This document shows, piece by piece, positions 51,772 to 60,767 of a stretch of DNA of 61,297 bases (its first letter is position 1; each line of letters opens with the position of its first letter). The position numbers were made by a program, and so were the translations under genes. The notes below the pieces were generated by a model. It was not told the DNA's origin and ran no database searches. It saw only the letters and a list, made by a program, of their open reading frames with translations. Source of the stretch: JAOZHU01 sp964506435 (lineage in GTDB: Archaea > Thermoproteota > Bathyarchaeia > Bathyarchaeales > Bathycorpusculaceae); the NCBI GenBank assembly GCA_964506435.1, contig CAZDLK010000006.1, positions 1 to 61,297 of the forward strand. Reading direction: 5' to 3'.

Positions 51772-52889
51772 TTCCGGTACCTCCTGATCAGCAGGTAGAT
51801 GAAAAGGGGTCCACCAAGCATTGAGGTTATTATGCCCACTGGTATGACTGCAGGGTAAAGAATTACTTGTCCAACCCCGTCCGCTATTATTAGGATGATG
51901 GCACCTAGGATAAAGGAAAGAGGAAGGAGGTAACGATGGTCACTGCCTATGATCATCCGGGCGATGTGCGGTCCCAGAAGACCTACGAAAGCGATTATGC
52001 CGAAGAAAGAGACGAGAAAAGCAGATAAAACGGAGGACAATACCATTCCCACGATCCTTTCCCGCTCCGTATTGACACCCAACCCTTTAGCGGTGTCCTC
52101 CCCAGCGTCCAAGGCGTTATAGTCCCATCTTCTGTAGAAGAAGTAAAAGACCACTGGGAGAATTACCAACAGAATCAGGTAATTCCAAGACCAAGTTGCT
52201 TTACCTAGGTCGCCGAAGGTCCAAGCTACAATATTGCCTAACTGTGAATCGGTGGCTATGTATTGCATGAAGGATAACCCAGCGGAGAACATGGCACTAA
52301 TGGCCACACCTGCCAGTACCATAGTCTCGGCACTGACTTTTGTAACCTTGGTGAGGAGCAGTATGGAACCTGTCGCCACTAAGGAGAATGAAAATGCGCA
52401 GATAGTCGTGACGTAGGGATTATTGATGGAGACTGTGGAGGTCATGCTGCTGCCGGCACCGAGGAAGATAATGGCAAAGGAGGCACCGAAGGCTGAGGCG
52501 CTAGATATTCCTAAGGTGAAAGGTGAAGCGAGGGGGTTGTGGAGAATACATTGCATCACCACCCCAGCGACTGCTAATCCGGCGCCTGCGAATAAAGCTC
52601 CGACGATTCTGACCATTCGGATGTTCCAGATGACGCCTCCCGCTCCGTTCATGTCGAAGGTAATGATGTATCTAACGACGTCTATGAAAGGTATTTCAAT
52701 AGGTCCACTCTGAGTGGCTATGATCACACATAGAAACAGCAGGAGTAGCCCGATGATGATGAAAAGGCGCTTCCGTTTTATGAATCCTCTGTATGTTCTT
52801 GAAATCTGGTTGTCGTCCTCTTCATTGTCCTCATAGATGCTGAATGCCTCATGACCGTCATGGTCTTTGGATACCTGATTTTTGCCCAT
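51768..52889 (-). CDS. ABC transporter permease (FecCD/BtuC type)
   Basis: 373 residues. A charged 60-residue N-terminal extension rich in Asp/Glu/Lys precedes about nine to ten membrane helices, with FecCD signatures (GVVMQCILHNPLASPFTLGI, FVGLLGPHIARMIIGSDHR). It forms a dimer to pass a metal chelate or cobalamin. It overlaps the ATPase gene by four bases. Confidence 0.92.
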   Translation of the reverse strand: MGKNQVSKDHDGHEAFSIYEDNEEDDNQISRTYRGFIKRKRLFIIIGLLLLFLCVIIATQSGPIEIPFIDVVRYIITFDMNGAGGVIWNIRMVRIVGALFAGAGLAVAGVVMQCILHNPLASPFTLGISSASAFGASFAIIFLGAGSSMTSTVSINNPYVTTICAFSFSLVATGSILLLTKVTKVSAETMVLAGVAISAMFSAGLSFMQYIATDSQLGNIVAWTFGDLGKATWSWNYLILLVILPVVFYFFYRRWDYNALDAGEDTAKGLGVNTERERIVGMVLSSVLSAFLVSFFGIIAFVGLLGPHIARMIIGSDHRYLLPLSFILGAIILIIADGVGQVILYPAVIPVGIITSMLGGPLFIYLLIRRYRK

Positions 52890-52940
52890 TTTTTGATACC
52901 CTTATCACCAAAAAAGAGTGGAAAGAGGTTTAAGAATTGA

Positions 52941-54050
52941 TCACAGCGTGACCTTGCTGCATCCGTTGCCAGTCTGACCAGCCGCGATGTCCAAGTAGGT
53001 CATCGTAGTTCCTGGATAGAATAGTCCTATGATCTCGTTTGCTTTGTCCTCGAAGTTCCAAGAGTACAAGTCTCCATTCATTACTGATGCAACGTAGTAG
53101 ACATTCACTAACTGGTTATCCCAATTGGTGCCGTAGCACTTGTAGACCATGGTTGAATAGATGTTGTCGTTTTTCACTGCCGAAACTTCATCTAATCCAG
53201 TATTCGTATCTATGAAATCGTTAATAGAGTCGATGCAGCCGCTCAAGCCTATGCTGTCTATGAATATGTAATCTGGGTCAGCGCCGATCAGGGTCTCCAA
53301 TGTGATGGTGTATGGTTGACCATTAGCGGCAGGCTCGATAGCATTGGGGATGTTAGAATAGTCAAATGGTAGATAGTTGCCGGATCCTTTCAGAAACGAT
53401 GCCCCACCGTAATAGAACATACCACAGGCGTATGCACTGTTTGTGCTGGCTGTAGTAGCTTTTGAGGTAATGTCGTTGATCATTGCGGCGATGCCATTGT
53501 TGAGCTCAGCTGCCCTTTCTTGCTCGCCAAACAACGTGCCTAGAGAGGTTATCTGAGCATAGAAAGCATCCCCGAATTCGACGTTGGCGTTGATGACGTA
53601 CACTGGGATGCCAGTTTGGTCTTGAAGTGTGTCTGCGGTTGCCGCATCCTCCGCTGTAGAGGTGATGATGACGCTTGGATTCAGGTCTAAGATGGCCTCC
53701 GCGGTAGTCGCTACCTGTGGCAGTGCGGAGAATTTTGCTTTGTTGATGAGATAGTAGGTCTGGTCGTCCCGAGTGTTGAAGGTACCAGCGGTTTCAATGG
53801 CTTGAACCTTGTCAACAGCATCAAAATAGGACACTAATCTCAAGGAGCATGCACCTACACAATAGATGGAGTCTATGTGGTCTGGGATAGTCACTGTTCT
53901 TCCTAAGGCGTCGGTGACGGTTGTTTCTGCTGGTTTATTATCTCCGCTGTTTGAGGTAAGGACGTAAGTAACTCCTATGGCGGCGATTAGAACAATTGCT
54001 ATTGCCACGATGGCAAACATTTTGTTTTTTTCCATTTTAATCAATTCCAT
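52941..54050 (-). CDS. ABC transporter substrate-binding protein (iron-chelate/cobalamin type)
   Basis: 369 residues. The N-terminus (FAIVAIAIVLIAAIGVTYVL) is a signal anchor rather than a lipoprotein motif, followed by a TTVTDALGRTVTIPDHIDSI segment typical of the FecB/BtuF family. Two lobes joined by a helix should bind the ligand outside the membrane. It is 51 bases upstream of the permease gene. Confidence 0.88.
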   Translation of the reverse strand: MELIKMEKNKMFAIVAIAIVLIAAIGVTYVLTSNSGDNKPAETTVTDALGRTVTIPDHIDSIYCVGACSLRLVSYFDAVDKVQAIETAGTFNTRDDQTYYLINKAKFSALPQVATTAEAILDLNPSVIITSTAEDAATADTLQDQTGIPVYVINANVEFGDAFYAQITSLGTLFGEQERAAELNNGIAAMINDITSKATTASTNSAYACGMFYYGGASFLKGSGNYLPFDYSNIPNAIEPAANGQPYTITLETLIGADPDYIFIDSIGLSGCIDSINDFIDTNTGLDEVSAVKNDNIYSTMVYKCYGTNWDNQLVNVYYVASVMNGDLYSWNFEDKANEIIGLFYPGTTMTYLDIAAGQTGNGCSKVTL

Positions 54051-54068
54051 TGATGATTAACTGTGCAC

Positions 54069-54129
54069 GTATTACGATTTTTCACTTCAGTAATACAAAC
54101 AGTGTAATAAATATTTAGCGCGCGCTAAA
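54069..54129 (-). promoter_or_regulatory. Palindromic operator region of ABC transporter operon
   Basis: A perfect 16-base palindrome TTTAGCGCGCGCTAAA (54114-54129) overlaps the A/T-rich stretch that should hold the TATA box for the minus strand, and GTATTAC/GTAATAC (54069-54075 with 54090-54096) forms a second inverted repeat nearer the gene. Together they suit metal-responsive repression. No regulator gene is adjacent. Confidence 0.5.
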
Positions 54130-54227
54130 CAGGAAAACTCCATTAGACTATCATCAGAGCAGTTTAGAAGGCATCAAGCGGTTCAGGAAGCCAAAGTAAA
54201 AGCGCTATAAAATGTCTGAATTGTCAT

Positions 54228-54353
54228 AGAAAAGGTTTATTTTCAGGCGTTCAGTTTTCATTGCAGAACTGAGGCGGACCAACTGTGTCCGCTGGGATGT
54301 GGCCCTGCAACGGGCTGAACCGTAAACTTTAGCAAACATGAGGTGAAAAAAGA
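54228..54353 (+). promoter_or_regulatory. Promoter and structured leader of the L15e operon
   Basis: TATA-like tttatttt near 54234 gives a start about 54262. The leader contains hairpin GCGGAC-n7-GTCCGC (54274-54279 with 54287-54292) and a weaker GCCC/GGGC (54302-54305 with 54312-54315), then GAGGTGA before the ATG of L15e. Ribosomal leaders like this can be autoregulatory; no evidence beyond structure. Confidence 0.4.
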
Positions 54354-54935
54354 ATGGCATACAAATACATAGCTGAAGAATGGGCGAACCCTGAAAAATC
54401 CTTCGTGGAAGAGCTTATGCGCCAGCGCTTGATTGAATGGCGTCAGCAGCACACGATAACGCGCATAGATAAGCCTACACGGCTTGACCGAGCGAGAAAA
54501 CTAGGTTACAAAGCTAAACAGGGCTTTGTGATGGTGCGTGTGCGCGTGAGAAGAGGTGGCATGCACAAGCTGCGACCGAAATCAGGACGTAGACCTAAAC
54601 GCATGGGTGTCGCGAAGTTTAAACCCGCTAAAAGCATCAGGCTTATTGCAGAAGAACGCGTAGCGAAAAAGTTTCCGAACTTGGAAGTTCTGAACAGTTA
54701 CTGGGTAGGCGAAGACGGTCGCTCTAAATGGTTCGAGGTAATTCTAGTAGATCCTAACCATCCTGTGATTAAGACCGATAAAGATGTTAACTGGATAACG
54801 CAGAAGCAGCATCGTAACCGTGCGCTCAGAAGCTTGACAAGTGCGGGCAAGAAAGTGCGAAGCTTAAGAAGGAAAGGTATAGGCGCAGAAAAGTTTAGAC
54901 CTAGCAAGCGTAAAGGCGCGAAGGGAGCACATTAG
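54354..54935 (+). CDS. rpl15e: Ribosomal protein L15e
   Basis: 193 residues, the archaeal/eukaryotic L15e length. Conserved starts MAYKYIAEEWANPE, then TRLDRARKLGYKAKQGF and RSKWFEVILVDPNHPVI, and a basic end. A large-subunit protein. Translation begins with GAGGTGA. Followed by L13e after two bases. Confidence 0.96.
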   Translation: MAYKYIAEEWANPEKSFVEELMRQRLIEWRQQHTITRIDKPTRLDRARKLGYKAKQGFVMVRVRVRRGGMHKLRPKSGRRPKRMGVAKFKPAKSIRLIAEERVAKKFPNLEVLNSYWVGEDGRSKWFEVILVDPNHPVIKTDKDVNWITQKQHRNRALRSLTSAGKKVRSLRRKGIGAEKFRPSKRKGAKGAH

Positions 54936-54937
54936 CG

Positions 54938-55213
54938 ATGCATCATATTAAGCCTAAAATCTTTAAGCCTAATGGAAAACAGCGCAGCGGCAAAGGCTTC
55001 AGTCGTGACGAAATAGGAAAAGCAGGTTTAAACTCTGTTGAAGCGGCAAAATTAGGATTGCCTGTTGATTTGAGAAGGAAAACAGCTCACGACGAAAACG
55101 TTGAAGCCATCAAAGCTTACGTGGAAAAAGCAAAGGCGGAAGCCAAACCGAAACCTAAGCCCAAACCCAAAGCGGAAGAGAAGAAAAAACCTAAAAGCCA
55201 GAAAACACCGTAA
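54938..55213 (+). CDS. rpl13e: Ribosomal protein L13e
   Basis: 91 residues: PKIFKPNGKQRSGKGFSRDE and a Lys/Ala/Pro-rich tail. L13e is found in TACK archaea and eukaryotes and is missing from most euryarchaea, a clue to the organism. It overlaps no gene, with ATG two bases after the L15e stop. Confidence 0.85.
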   Translation: MHHIKPKIFKPNGKQRSGKGFSRDEIGKAGLNSVEAAKLGLPVDLRRKTAHDENVEAIKAYVEKAKAEAKPKPKPKPKAEEKKKPKSQKTP

Positions 55214-55230
55214 CAAAGTACGGTGCCAAA

Positions 55231-55677
55231 GTGTCTTCTAAAACGCCTGTAGGCTACGTTGATGTACGAGTCTTTGCTCATGCTACTGAAGACTTAGAAA
55301 AAGTGTTAACTGCTGTCCGCAACACGTTACCAACTGAAGCAAGCGAAGGCATCGTTTTCCAAAAAACCAGTTTAACAGGGCATCACGGGAACCCCATAAT
55401 TCTTTTCCAAACCAAAATCACGGATAAGCAAGCGCTCCCGCTGATTCTCAAAAAAATCGCTTCACGCCTAAACTCTTTAGACAAGGAAACATTGAACAGC
55501 GAAATGAAATTGCATTTGGAAAAACGCAACCTGTACTTGCGTTTTGACAAGCAATCTGCTTACATAGGTGAGTTAAATTTTTCCTCAAACGACCCCATAC
55601 ACTTTAAGATTCACTTCAAAAATAAAACTCCAGAAGAGATAATCGTGATTTGCAGAGAAACAGGGTTGCTTCCATGA
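55231..55677 (+). CDS. RNA-binding protein of the archaeal DUF54/exosome-linked family
   Basis: 148 residues with the pattern VGYVDVRVFAHATEDLEKVL, then KTSLTGHHGNPIILFQ and LYLRFDKQSAYIGEL. This family lies beside RNase P and exosome genes in many archaea and is thought to bind RNA. GTG start at 55231. Its stop overlaps the RNase P gene start (ATGA). Confidence 0.82.
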   Translation: MSSKTPVGYVDVRVFAHATEDLEKVLTAVRNTLPTEASEGIVFQKTSLTGHHGNPIILFQTKITDKQALPLILKKIASRLNSLDKETLNSEMKLHLEKRNLYLRFDKQSAYIGELNFSSNDPIHFKIHFKNKTPEEIIVICRETGLLP

Positions 55678-56405
55678 AAAAAACCTTCGCAGATTTGCAT
55701 TTACGTGTAAACCCGCGCGATTCTGCTACAGCTTTGCGAATCATAAACAAAGCAGCAAAATTGGGCTATCGCTTAGTTGCAGTGCCCTTTTTGTCTGAGG
55801 CACGCGAAGACGAAACTGCAAAACTGCGGAGCATCTGCAGCGAAGCCAAAATAGACTTTGTGTCGCGAGTGGACATTAAACCGAGAACGCAGAATGATTT
55901 GATGTATCAGTTGAGAAGGCTTAGGCGAAAATTTGAAGTAGTCTGCGTTGTCTGCGAGAACAAAGAAGTTGCACGGCAAGCAGCCAAAGACAGGCGCGTT
56001 GACCTCTTGAATTTTCCCTCGCTGGATTACCACAAGCGCTTCTTTGACAGGGCAGAAGCTGAATTAGCCAGCAACAGTTTGACAGCGTTGGAAATAGACG
56101 TGAAACCGCTGCTTGCTTTGGAAGGACCACCCAGAGTGCGGCTGCTTTCAAGCTTACGCCGAGAAACCGCCATTGCCACAGAATTCCACGTGCCCATCAT
56201 TGTTTCAAGCGGAGCCACAAGCGAAATGCTGCTGAGGAAACCGCGGGAGCAAGCAGCGTTAACAAGTCTTTTCGGCTTAAACGAAACTTCGCTGGAAACT
56301 GTTTCCCATAACCCAATGGCAATCGTTAAGCGGAACAGGCAGAAGCTTAGTTCCAAGTTTGTGGCACCGGGCATACGCATAATCAAGGAAGGAAAAGACT
56401 GTTGA
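55674..56405 (+). CDS. rnp3: RNase P protein component 3 (Rpp30)
   Basis: About 243 residues from ATG 55674; the longer frame would overlap the previous gene more. TIM-barrel-like: FADLHLRVNPRDSATALRI, ALEIDVKPLLALEGPPRVRLL and IIVSSGATSEMLLRKPRE. It forms a complex with Pop5 on RNase P RNA and helps 5' processing of tRNA precursors. It overlaps the Pop5 gene by four bases. Confidence 0.9.
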   Translation: MKKTFADLHLRVNPRDSATALRIINKAAKLGYRLVAVPFLSEAREDETAKLRSICSEAKIDFVSRVDIKPRTQNDLMYQLRRLRRKFEVVCVVCENKEVARQAAKDRRVDLLNFPSLDYHKRFFDRAEAELASNSLTALEIDVKPLLALEGPPRVRLLSSLRRETAIATEFHVPIIVSSGATSEMLLRKPREQAALTSLFGLNETSLETVSHNPMAIVKRNRQKLSSKFVAPGIRIIKEGKDC

Positions 56406-56716
56406 AACGAACCAAACGGCGATACTTGGCGTTGCAAGTGGACTCGGAAGTAGCGCCTGCACCGAGAGAATTCATAGACGCAGTTTGGGGTGCGGTAACA
56501 CGGCTTTATGGAGAATATGGCGCAAGCTTAACGGGCTTAACGCTGATTGATTACAACATAGAGAAAAATACAGCGATTATCCGCAGTGCACTTGAAGCAA
56601 CAGGTATGGTTAGAGCGGCGGTGGCTTTGATTACGTCGGTTGCGAACCGGGAAGCGGCGGTGCATGTGCTTGCTGTTTCAGGCACGATAAAGTCGTTGCG
56701 TAAACATTTGGAATAA
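56402..56716 (+). CDS. rnp2: RNase P protein component 2 (Pop5)
   Basis: 104 residues: RYLALQVDSE, then FIDAVWGAVTRLYGEYGAS and IIRSALEATGMVRAAVALI. Pop5 pairs with Rpp30 on the catalytic RNA. TTG start overlapping the upstream stop. No RNase P RNA was recognised in the window. Confidence 0.88.
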   Translation: MKRTKRRYLALQVDSEVAPAPREFIDAVWGAVTRLYGEYGASLTGLTLIDYNIEKNTAIIRSALEATGMVRAAVALITSVANREAAVHVLAVSGTIKSLRKHLE

Positions 56717-56933
56717 CCGTTTTGCTACGAGTAACTGCTTAGTTTTGTCATGTGCCTTTACCGTGCGACCGCAGGTAAGCAAGTTTCTAAAAGTAAACTT
56801 TGATGCAGTGAAAAGTAAATACAATTCGTACTTAAGTAACATTATTCATTGAACAGATTTACAAATAATATGCAGCAACGTTTATCAATGACAATGGAAT
56901 CCATGTTAGCGTCACATACTAGCAGGGAAAAAA

Positions 56934-58211
56934 ATGGACATACAAGACTTCTATTTCAAACTGCACCTTAAAACTAACCCTATAATAGATGACACTACGT
57001 TGAGAGACGGCATCCAAATGCCTGGCTTAGCCACAGGTCCCAAAGACGCTGCAAAAATAGCTAAGCTTCTAAGTGAGACAGGTGTGGAAAGAATTGAGCT
57101 TTACCATTACCAGAAACCCGATAAGAAAGCGGCGCAACTCATCCACAAGATGAAACTCAACCTAAGAATCGCTGGATGGTGCCGTGCAGTTAAAGAAGAC
57201 ATCGACAGCGCTGTACAATGCGGCTTCAAAGAAGTAGGCATTTCACACCCAGTTTCGTTTATTCACTTCAACGCCAAATGGCCCGACAAAACCCCAGAGC
57301 AGATATTAGCTAATGTAGCTGAAGTGGTAGAGTACGCCGCTAAGACGCATGGATTGCGAACGTTCGTTCACGGCGAAGACAGCACACGCGCGAACTGGGA
57401 GTTCGAGAAAAAATTCATCAACACTGTAGCCCAAGCAGGCGCAGAATGCTATCGCATATGTGACACAGTTGGCATAGGACTTTCAGACGTAAACGCGCCT
57501 TTGCCTAATGGCATTCCAACCAAAGTGAAAGCAATCAAGCAAGAAACAAAAATCAAAAGCGTCGAGATTCACGCGCATGATGATTTCGGAAACGCAGTTG
57601 AAAACTCAATAGCCGCTGTGCGTGCAGCCTCAGGCGTGTGGGACACTATTTACATAAGCACAACTTACCTTGGCATAGGCGAAAGAGCAGGAAACGCGGA
57701 AACCGAAAAAGTCCTAATGAACCTTTACCTGCACTATGGCGTTAAAAAGTTCAAGGGAAAAACCGAAAAACTCACGCAGCTGGCTAATTTCATCGGCAAA
57801 GCAACAGGCTACGTGGTTCCACCCAACAAAGCAATAGTAGGCGCTTACGGTTTTGCACATGAATCAGGAATTCACACGCACGGAGTTTTAAATGACCCGT
57901 GGACTTACGAGCCTTATCCGCCTGAACTCGTAGGCAACATACGACGCTTAACCATCGGAAAACAATCTGGAAAAGGCATAATCAAACATAAAATAACGGA
58001 ACTTACGGGAAAAGCACCAGAGGACCAGGCACTGCTGATAGTGGTGGAGAAAATCAAGGAAATCTACGCGAACGGAAGAAGAGCTTCGCTGAAAGAGGAA
58101 GAATTCAAAAAAATACTCCAAGCACTTGCTCAAAACCCTCAAACTCTTCCGATAATGGCAGAGCGTGTTCTGAATCAGGCAGTTCTCGAAAAGCCGCTGC
58201 AGAAAACCTAG
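56934..58211 (+). CDS. Homocitrate/isopropylmalate synthase-family enzyme
   Basis: 425 residues of the DRE-TIM metallolyase group: the metal-binding start IIDDTTLRDGIQMPG, an Arg/Glu-rich barrel, the HAHDDFGNAVENSIAAV metal His pair and the C-terminal GFAHESGIHTHGVL segment. The family joins acetyl-CoA to a 2-oxoacid. Whether the substrate is 2-oxoglutarate or 2-oxoisovalerate cannot be decided here; a regulatory LeuA C-terminal domain is not evident. ATG start. Confidence 0.88.
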   Translation: MDIQDFYFKLHLKTNPIIDDTTLRDGIQMPGLATGPKDAAKIAKLLSETGVERIELYHYQKPDKKAAQLIHKMKLNLRIAGWCRAVKEDIDSAVQCGFKEVGISHPVSFIHFNAKWPDKTPEQILANVAEVVEYAAKTHGLRTFVHGEDSTRANWEFEKKFINTVAQAGAECYRICDTVGIGLSDVNAPLPNGIPTKVKAIKQETKIKSVEIHAHDDFGNAVENSIAAVRAASGVWDTIYISTTYLGIGERAGNAETEKVLMNLYLHYGVKKFKGKTEKLTQLANFIGKATGYVVPPNKAIVGAYGFAHESGIHTHGVLNDPWTYEPYPPELVGNIRRLTIGKQSGKGIIKHKITELTGKAPEDQALLIVVEKIKEIYANGRRASLKEEEFKKILQALAQNPQTLPIMAERVLNQAVLEKPLQKT

Positions 58212-58266
58212 GATGCAAAAGGGTGTCTAGCTAAGAAAAGAAAATAAAGAAAGGAAAAAAAGAAAG

Positions 58267-60222
58267 TTATTTGGAGAGTTGCTTTCGCAGCTCTTCGTAT
58301 GTGGCTTTTATGTCTTCCACTGAAGCTTCATCTTCCAGCGTGGAAGTGTCACCCAGCGGCGCACCGACCACCACTGCTTTCAGAAGCCTGCGCATGATTT
58401 TTCCACTGCGCGTCTTTGGCAGTTTGTTAGCGAATATGATAGCGTCTGGCGTAGCAATGGGACCTATGGTTGTTCTAATGTGCTTAACAAGTTCTGCGCG
58501 TAACTCATCTGAAGGCGTAAAGCCGCTTCGGAGAACTACGAACGCCACAGGAACTTCGCCTTTCACCACGTCTTCTTTGCCCATCACTGCAGCTTCCGAA
58601 ACAGCGGAGTGCGAAACCAAGGCGCTTTCAAGCTCAACTGTGCCGATGCGGTGTCCAGCTACTTTAAGCACTTCGTCTGCTCTGCCGAGAAGCCAGAAGT
58701 AGCCGTCAGGGTCTCTCACTGCGTAGTCGCCACTGTAGTAAATGTTTGGCCATCTTCCGAAGTATGTCTGCTTGAATCGTTCAGGGTCTTTCCACAAGGT
58801 TTGCAGCATTCCTGGCCATTGAGATTTTATCACGAGGAAACCTTTGGTGCCTACGGGTGTAGGTTGCCCTTTCTCATCGTAGACTTGGGCGTCAATAGAG
58901 GGCAGTGGCAAAGTAGCTGAGCCTGGTTTCTGCGGTGTCAGTTCTAGTCCCGCAAGCGGGGAAATCATGAATCCGCCTGTTTCTGTCTGCCACCAAGTGT
59001 CAATTATAGCAAGTTTTTCTTTGCCGATTACGCGGTAGTACCATTTCCAAGCTTCAGGGTTAATGGGTTCACCGACGGTGCCTAAAAGGCGCAACGTGCT
59101 CAAGTCGTGTTTGAGTATCCATTGCTCACCGAACTTCATAAACATCCTGACAGCAGTTGGTGTACCGTAGAGTATGCTTATGCCGTGGCGTTCAATCATG
59201 TCCCACCATCGGTCCTGCGCAGGATAATCAGGAGTTCCTTCAAACAGAAATGCAGTTATGCCCATGCTTAGTGGAGCGTACACGTTGTATGTGTGTCCTG
59301 TGATCCAGCCGATGTCGGCGACGCACCAGTAAATATCCTCGTCGTTGGGGTCAAATGCCCATTTAAGCGTCCAATACGCCCAGACTAGATATCCGCCTGT
59401 GCCGTGTTGAACACCTTTCGGTTTGCCTGTTGTGCCTGAAGTGTAAAGGATGAACAGCGGGTCAGTTGACTGCATGGGTTCAGGTTCAACGTAAGCGTTT
59501 CCCGCTTGGGCGAGGGCTTCGTCGTACCAGACATCGCGTCCTTCTTTCATCTGGACTGGCTGTCCTGTTCTCTTGACAACTATGACTTTTTCGATGGTTG
59601 GCGTGTTTTGGAGTGCGCGGTCGGCGTTGTCTTTGATGGCTACGGTTTTTCCGCGTCTGTACGAGCCGTCAGCTGTTACAAGGATTTTTGCACCTGAATC
59701 GTTGATGCGGTCTGCGAGGGCTTCAGCGCTGAAGCCTGAGAATACGGCTGCGTGGATTCCGCCTAAGCGTACGGTTGCTAGGAGTGTTATTGGGAGTTCA
59801 GGGATTACTGGGAGGTATACGGCTATGCGGTCGCCTTTTTTGAAGTTGAAGTCTTTGAGGACTTTTGCGAGTTTGTTTACTTCTTTGTAGAGTTGGTAGT
59901 AAGTGTAGGTTTTAACTTCGCCCATTTCGCCTTCCCAAATGTAAGCTAGCTTGTTTTTTCGCGCTGTTTTCACGTGTCTGTCGAGCGTGTTGTAGGAGAC
60001 GTTGAGGACTCCGCCTTTGAACCATTTGTAGAACGGCGGGTCTGAGTCATCGAGCACTTTGTCCCATTTTTTGTACCAGTCTATGGCTTTTGCTTTTTCA
60101 GCCCAGAATTCTTCGGGGTTTTTGATGGATTCTTCCCATTCTTGTTGACGTTTTTTTCCAGAAGATATGTTGGCGTTGCTTGGCGAAAACTTGTCGTTAA
60201 ACGGCAAACTAGTTTCAGACAT
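58267..60222 (-). CDS. acs: Acetyl-CoA synthetase (AMP-forming)
   Basis: 651 residues, the usual Acs length. Motifs: LFILYTSGTTGKPKGVQHG (P-loop, about 265), IDTWWQTETGGFM (about 415), GDYAVRDPDGYFWLLGRADEV (about 490) and the C-terminal Lys in LPKTRSGKIMRRLL, the acetylation-regulated residue. It activates acetate to acetyl-CoA in the cytosol. TATA-like sequence at 60271-60280. Together with the acetate transporter just upstream it forms an acetate-uptake set. Confidence 0.95.
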   Translation of the reverse strand: MSETSLPFNDKFSPSNANISSGKKRQQEWEESIKNPEEFWAEKAKAIDWYKKWDKVLDDSDPPFYKWFKGGVLNVSYNTLDRHVKTARKNKLAYIWEGEMGEVKTYTYYQLYKEVNKLAKVLKDFNFKKGDRIAVYLPVIPELPITLLATVRLGGIHAAVFSGFSAEALADRINDSGAKILVTADGSYRRGKTVAIKDNADRALQNTPTIEKVIVVKRTGQPVQMKEGRDVWYDEALAQAGNAYVEPEPMQSTDPLFILYTSGTTGKPKGVQHGTGGYLVWAYWTLKWAFDPNDEDIYWCVADIGWITGHTYNVYAPLSMGITAFLFEGTPDYPAQDRWWDMIERHGISILYGTPTAVRMFMKFGEQWILKHDLSTLRLLGTVGEPINPEAWKWYYRVIGKEKLAIIDTWWQTETGGFMISPLAGLELTPQKPGSATLPLPSIDAQVYDEKGQPTPVGTKGFLVIKSQWPGMLQTLWKDPERFKQTYFGRWPNIYYSGDYAVRDPDGYFWLLGRADEVLKVAGHRIGTVELESALVSHSAVSEAAVMGKEDVVKGEVPVAFVVLRSGFTPSDELRAELVKHIRTTIGPIATPDAIIFANKLPKTRSGKIMRRLLKAVVVGAPLGDTSTLEDEASVEDIKATYEELRKQLSK

Positions 60223-60270
60223 TCTATTATCCTTCTATTAGTTAATTTGCTGGGGAGATTTGAATTCACA

Positions 60271-60280
60271 GCATATAAAG
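60271..60280 (-). promoter_or_regulatory. TATA box of acs
   Basis: Minus-strand CTTTATATGC, about 50 bases before the acs ATG. This gives acs its own short-leader promoter and leaves 60281-60410 outside the acs transcript. Confidence 0.5.
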
Positions 60281-60412
60281 TTTTGTACGTTCCCGAGGAA
60301 AAGATAACAAGAGAATTATGGCGTTTTTGGCTTACTGGACATGATTGCTGCAGTTATTGGTGAGCAGGTGCGGTTGGGCTTGGAACCAGTGTGTGGGAGA
60401 ATCTAGCCCACC

Positions 60413-60422
60413 TTATATAAAG
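60413..60422 (+). promoter_or_regulatory. TATA box of putative small RNA copy 2
   Basis: TTATATAAAG on the plus strand, 25 bases before the first base shared by the two RNA copies. Copy 1 has a matching TATA-like box at 9392-9400. Confidence 0.5.
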
Positions 60423-60442
60423 AGACGGCAGGCAACACTGCA

Positions 60443-60590
60443 GACCTACCCCCTATAGGTTTCTGCAATGAACCACTAATAGGCTCCCAATATGTCCGCG
60501 ATTCCAACATGCTATTGCGCTTGTTTTCAGCCAATAGCAACCCCTCCCCCTCCTATTTTTCTGCAATGATTAACTATCCGGCTCCAAATA
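60443..60590 (+). ncRNA. Putative small RNA, copy 2 of a two-copy element
   Basis: 148 bases matching 9222-9370 (minus) at nearly 90 percent by eye. Hairpin GCTATTG/CAATAGC (60511-60517 with 60532-60538) is intact, while its loop differs. Two related modules (60443-60494 and 60541-60592) share CCCCCT, TTTCTGCAATGA and GGCTCC. The flanks are unlike those of copy 1. It lies between acs and the acetate transporter gene, in the opposite direction to both. Confidence 0.55.
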
Positions 60591-60767
60591 TGACAACTGA
60601 GCTCTCTACTAGAATAACCTAAAAGATACTTGAATGCGCTCTTTCGTCATTTCAGATTTTTGGTTATCCACAAGACACTAACAGAGATAGCTCTGGAAAT
60701 CGACCGTCAACTTGATAGAATCGTATGGAATAAATAGAAAAATGGGGTTTGTGTGTTGTTTGATTGT

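Noticed and set aside
9222..60590. The two-copy element as an insertion sequence or MITE
   Set aside because: I see no terminal inverted repeats or target duplication, and both copies keep a TATA box at the same distance, which suits a transcribed gene. Two copies are too few to settle it.
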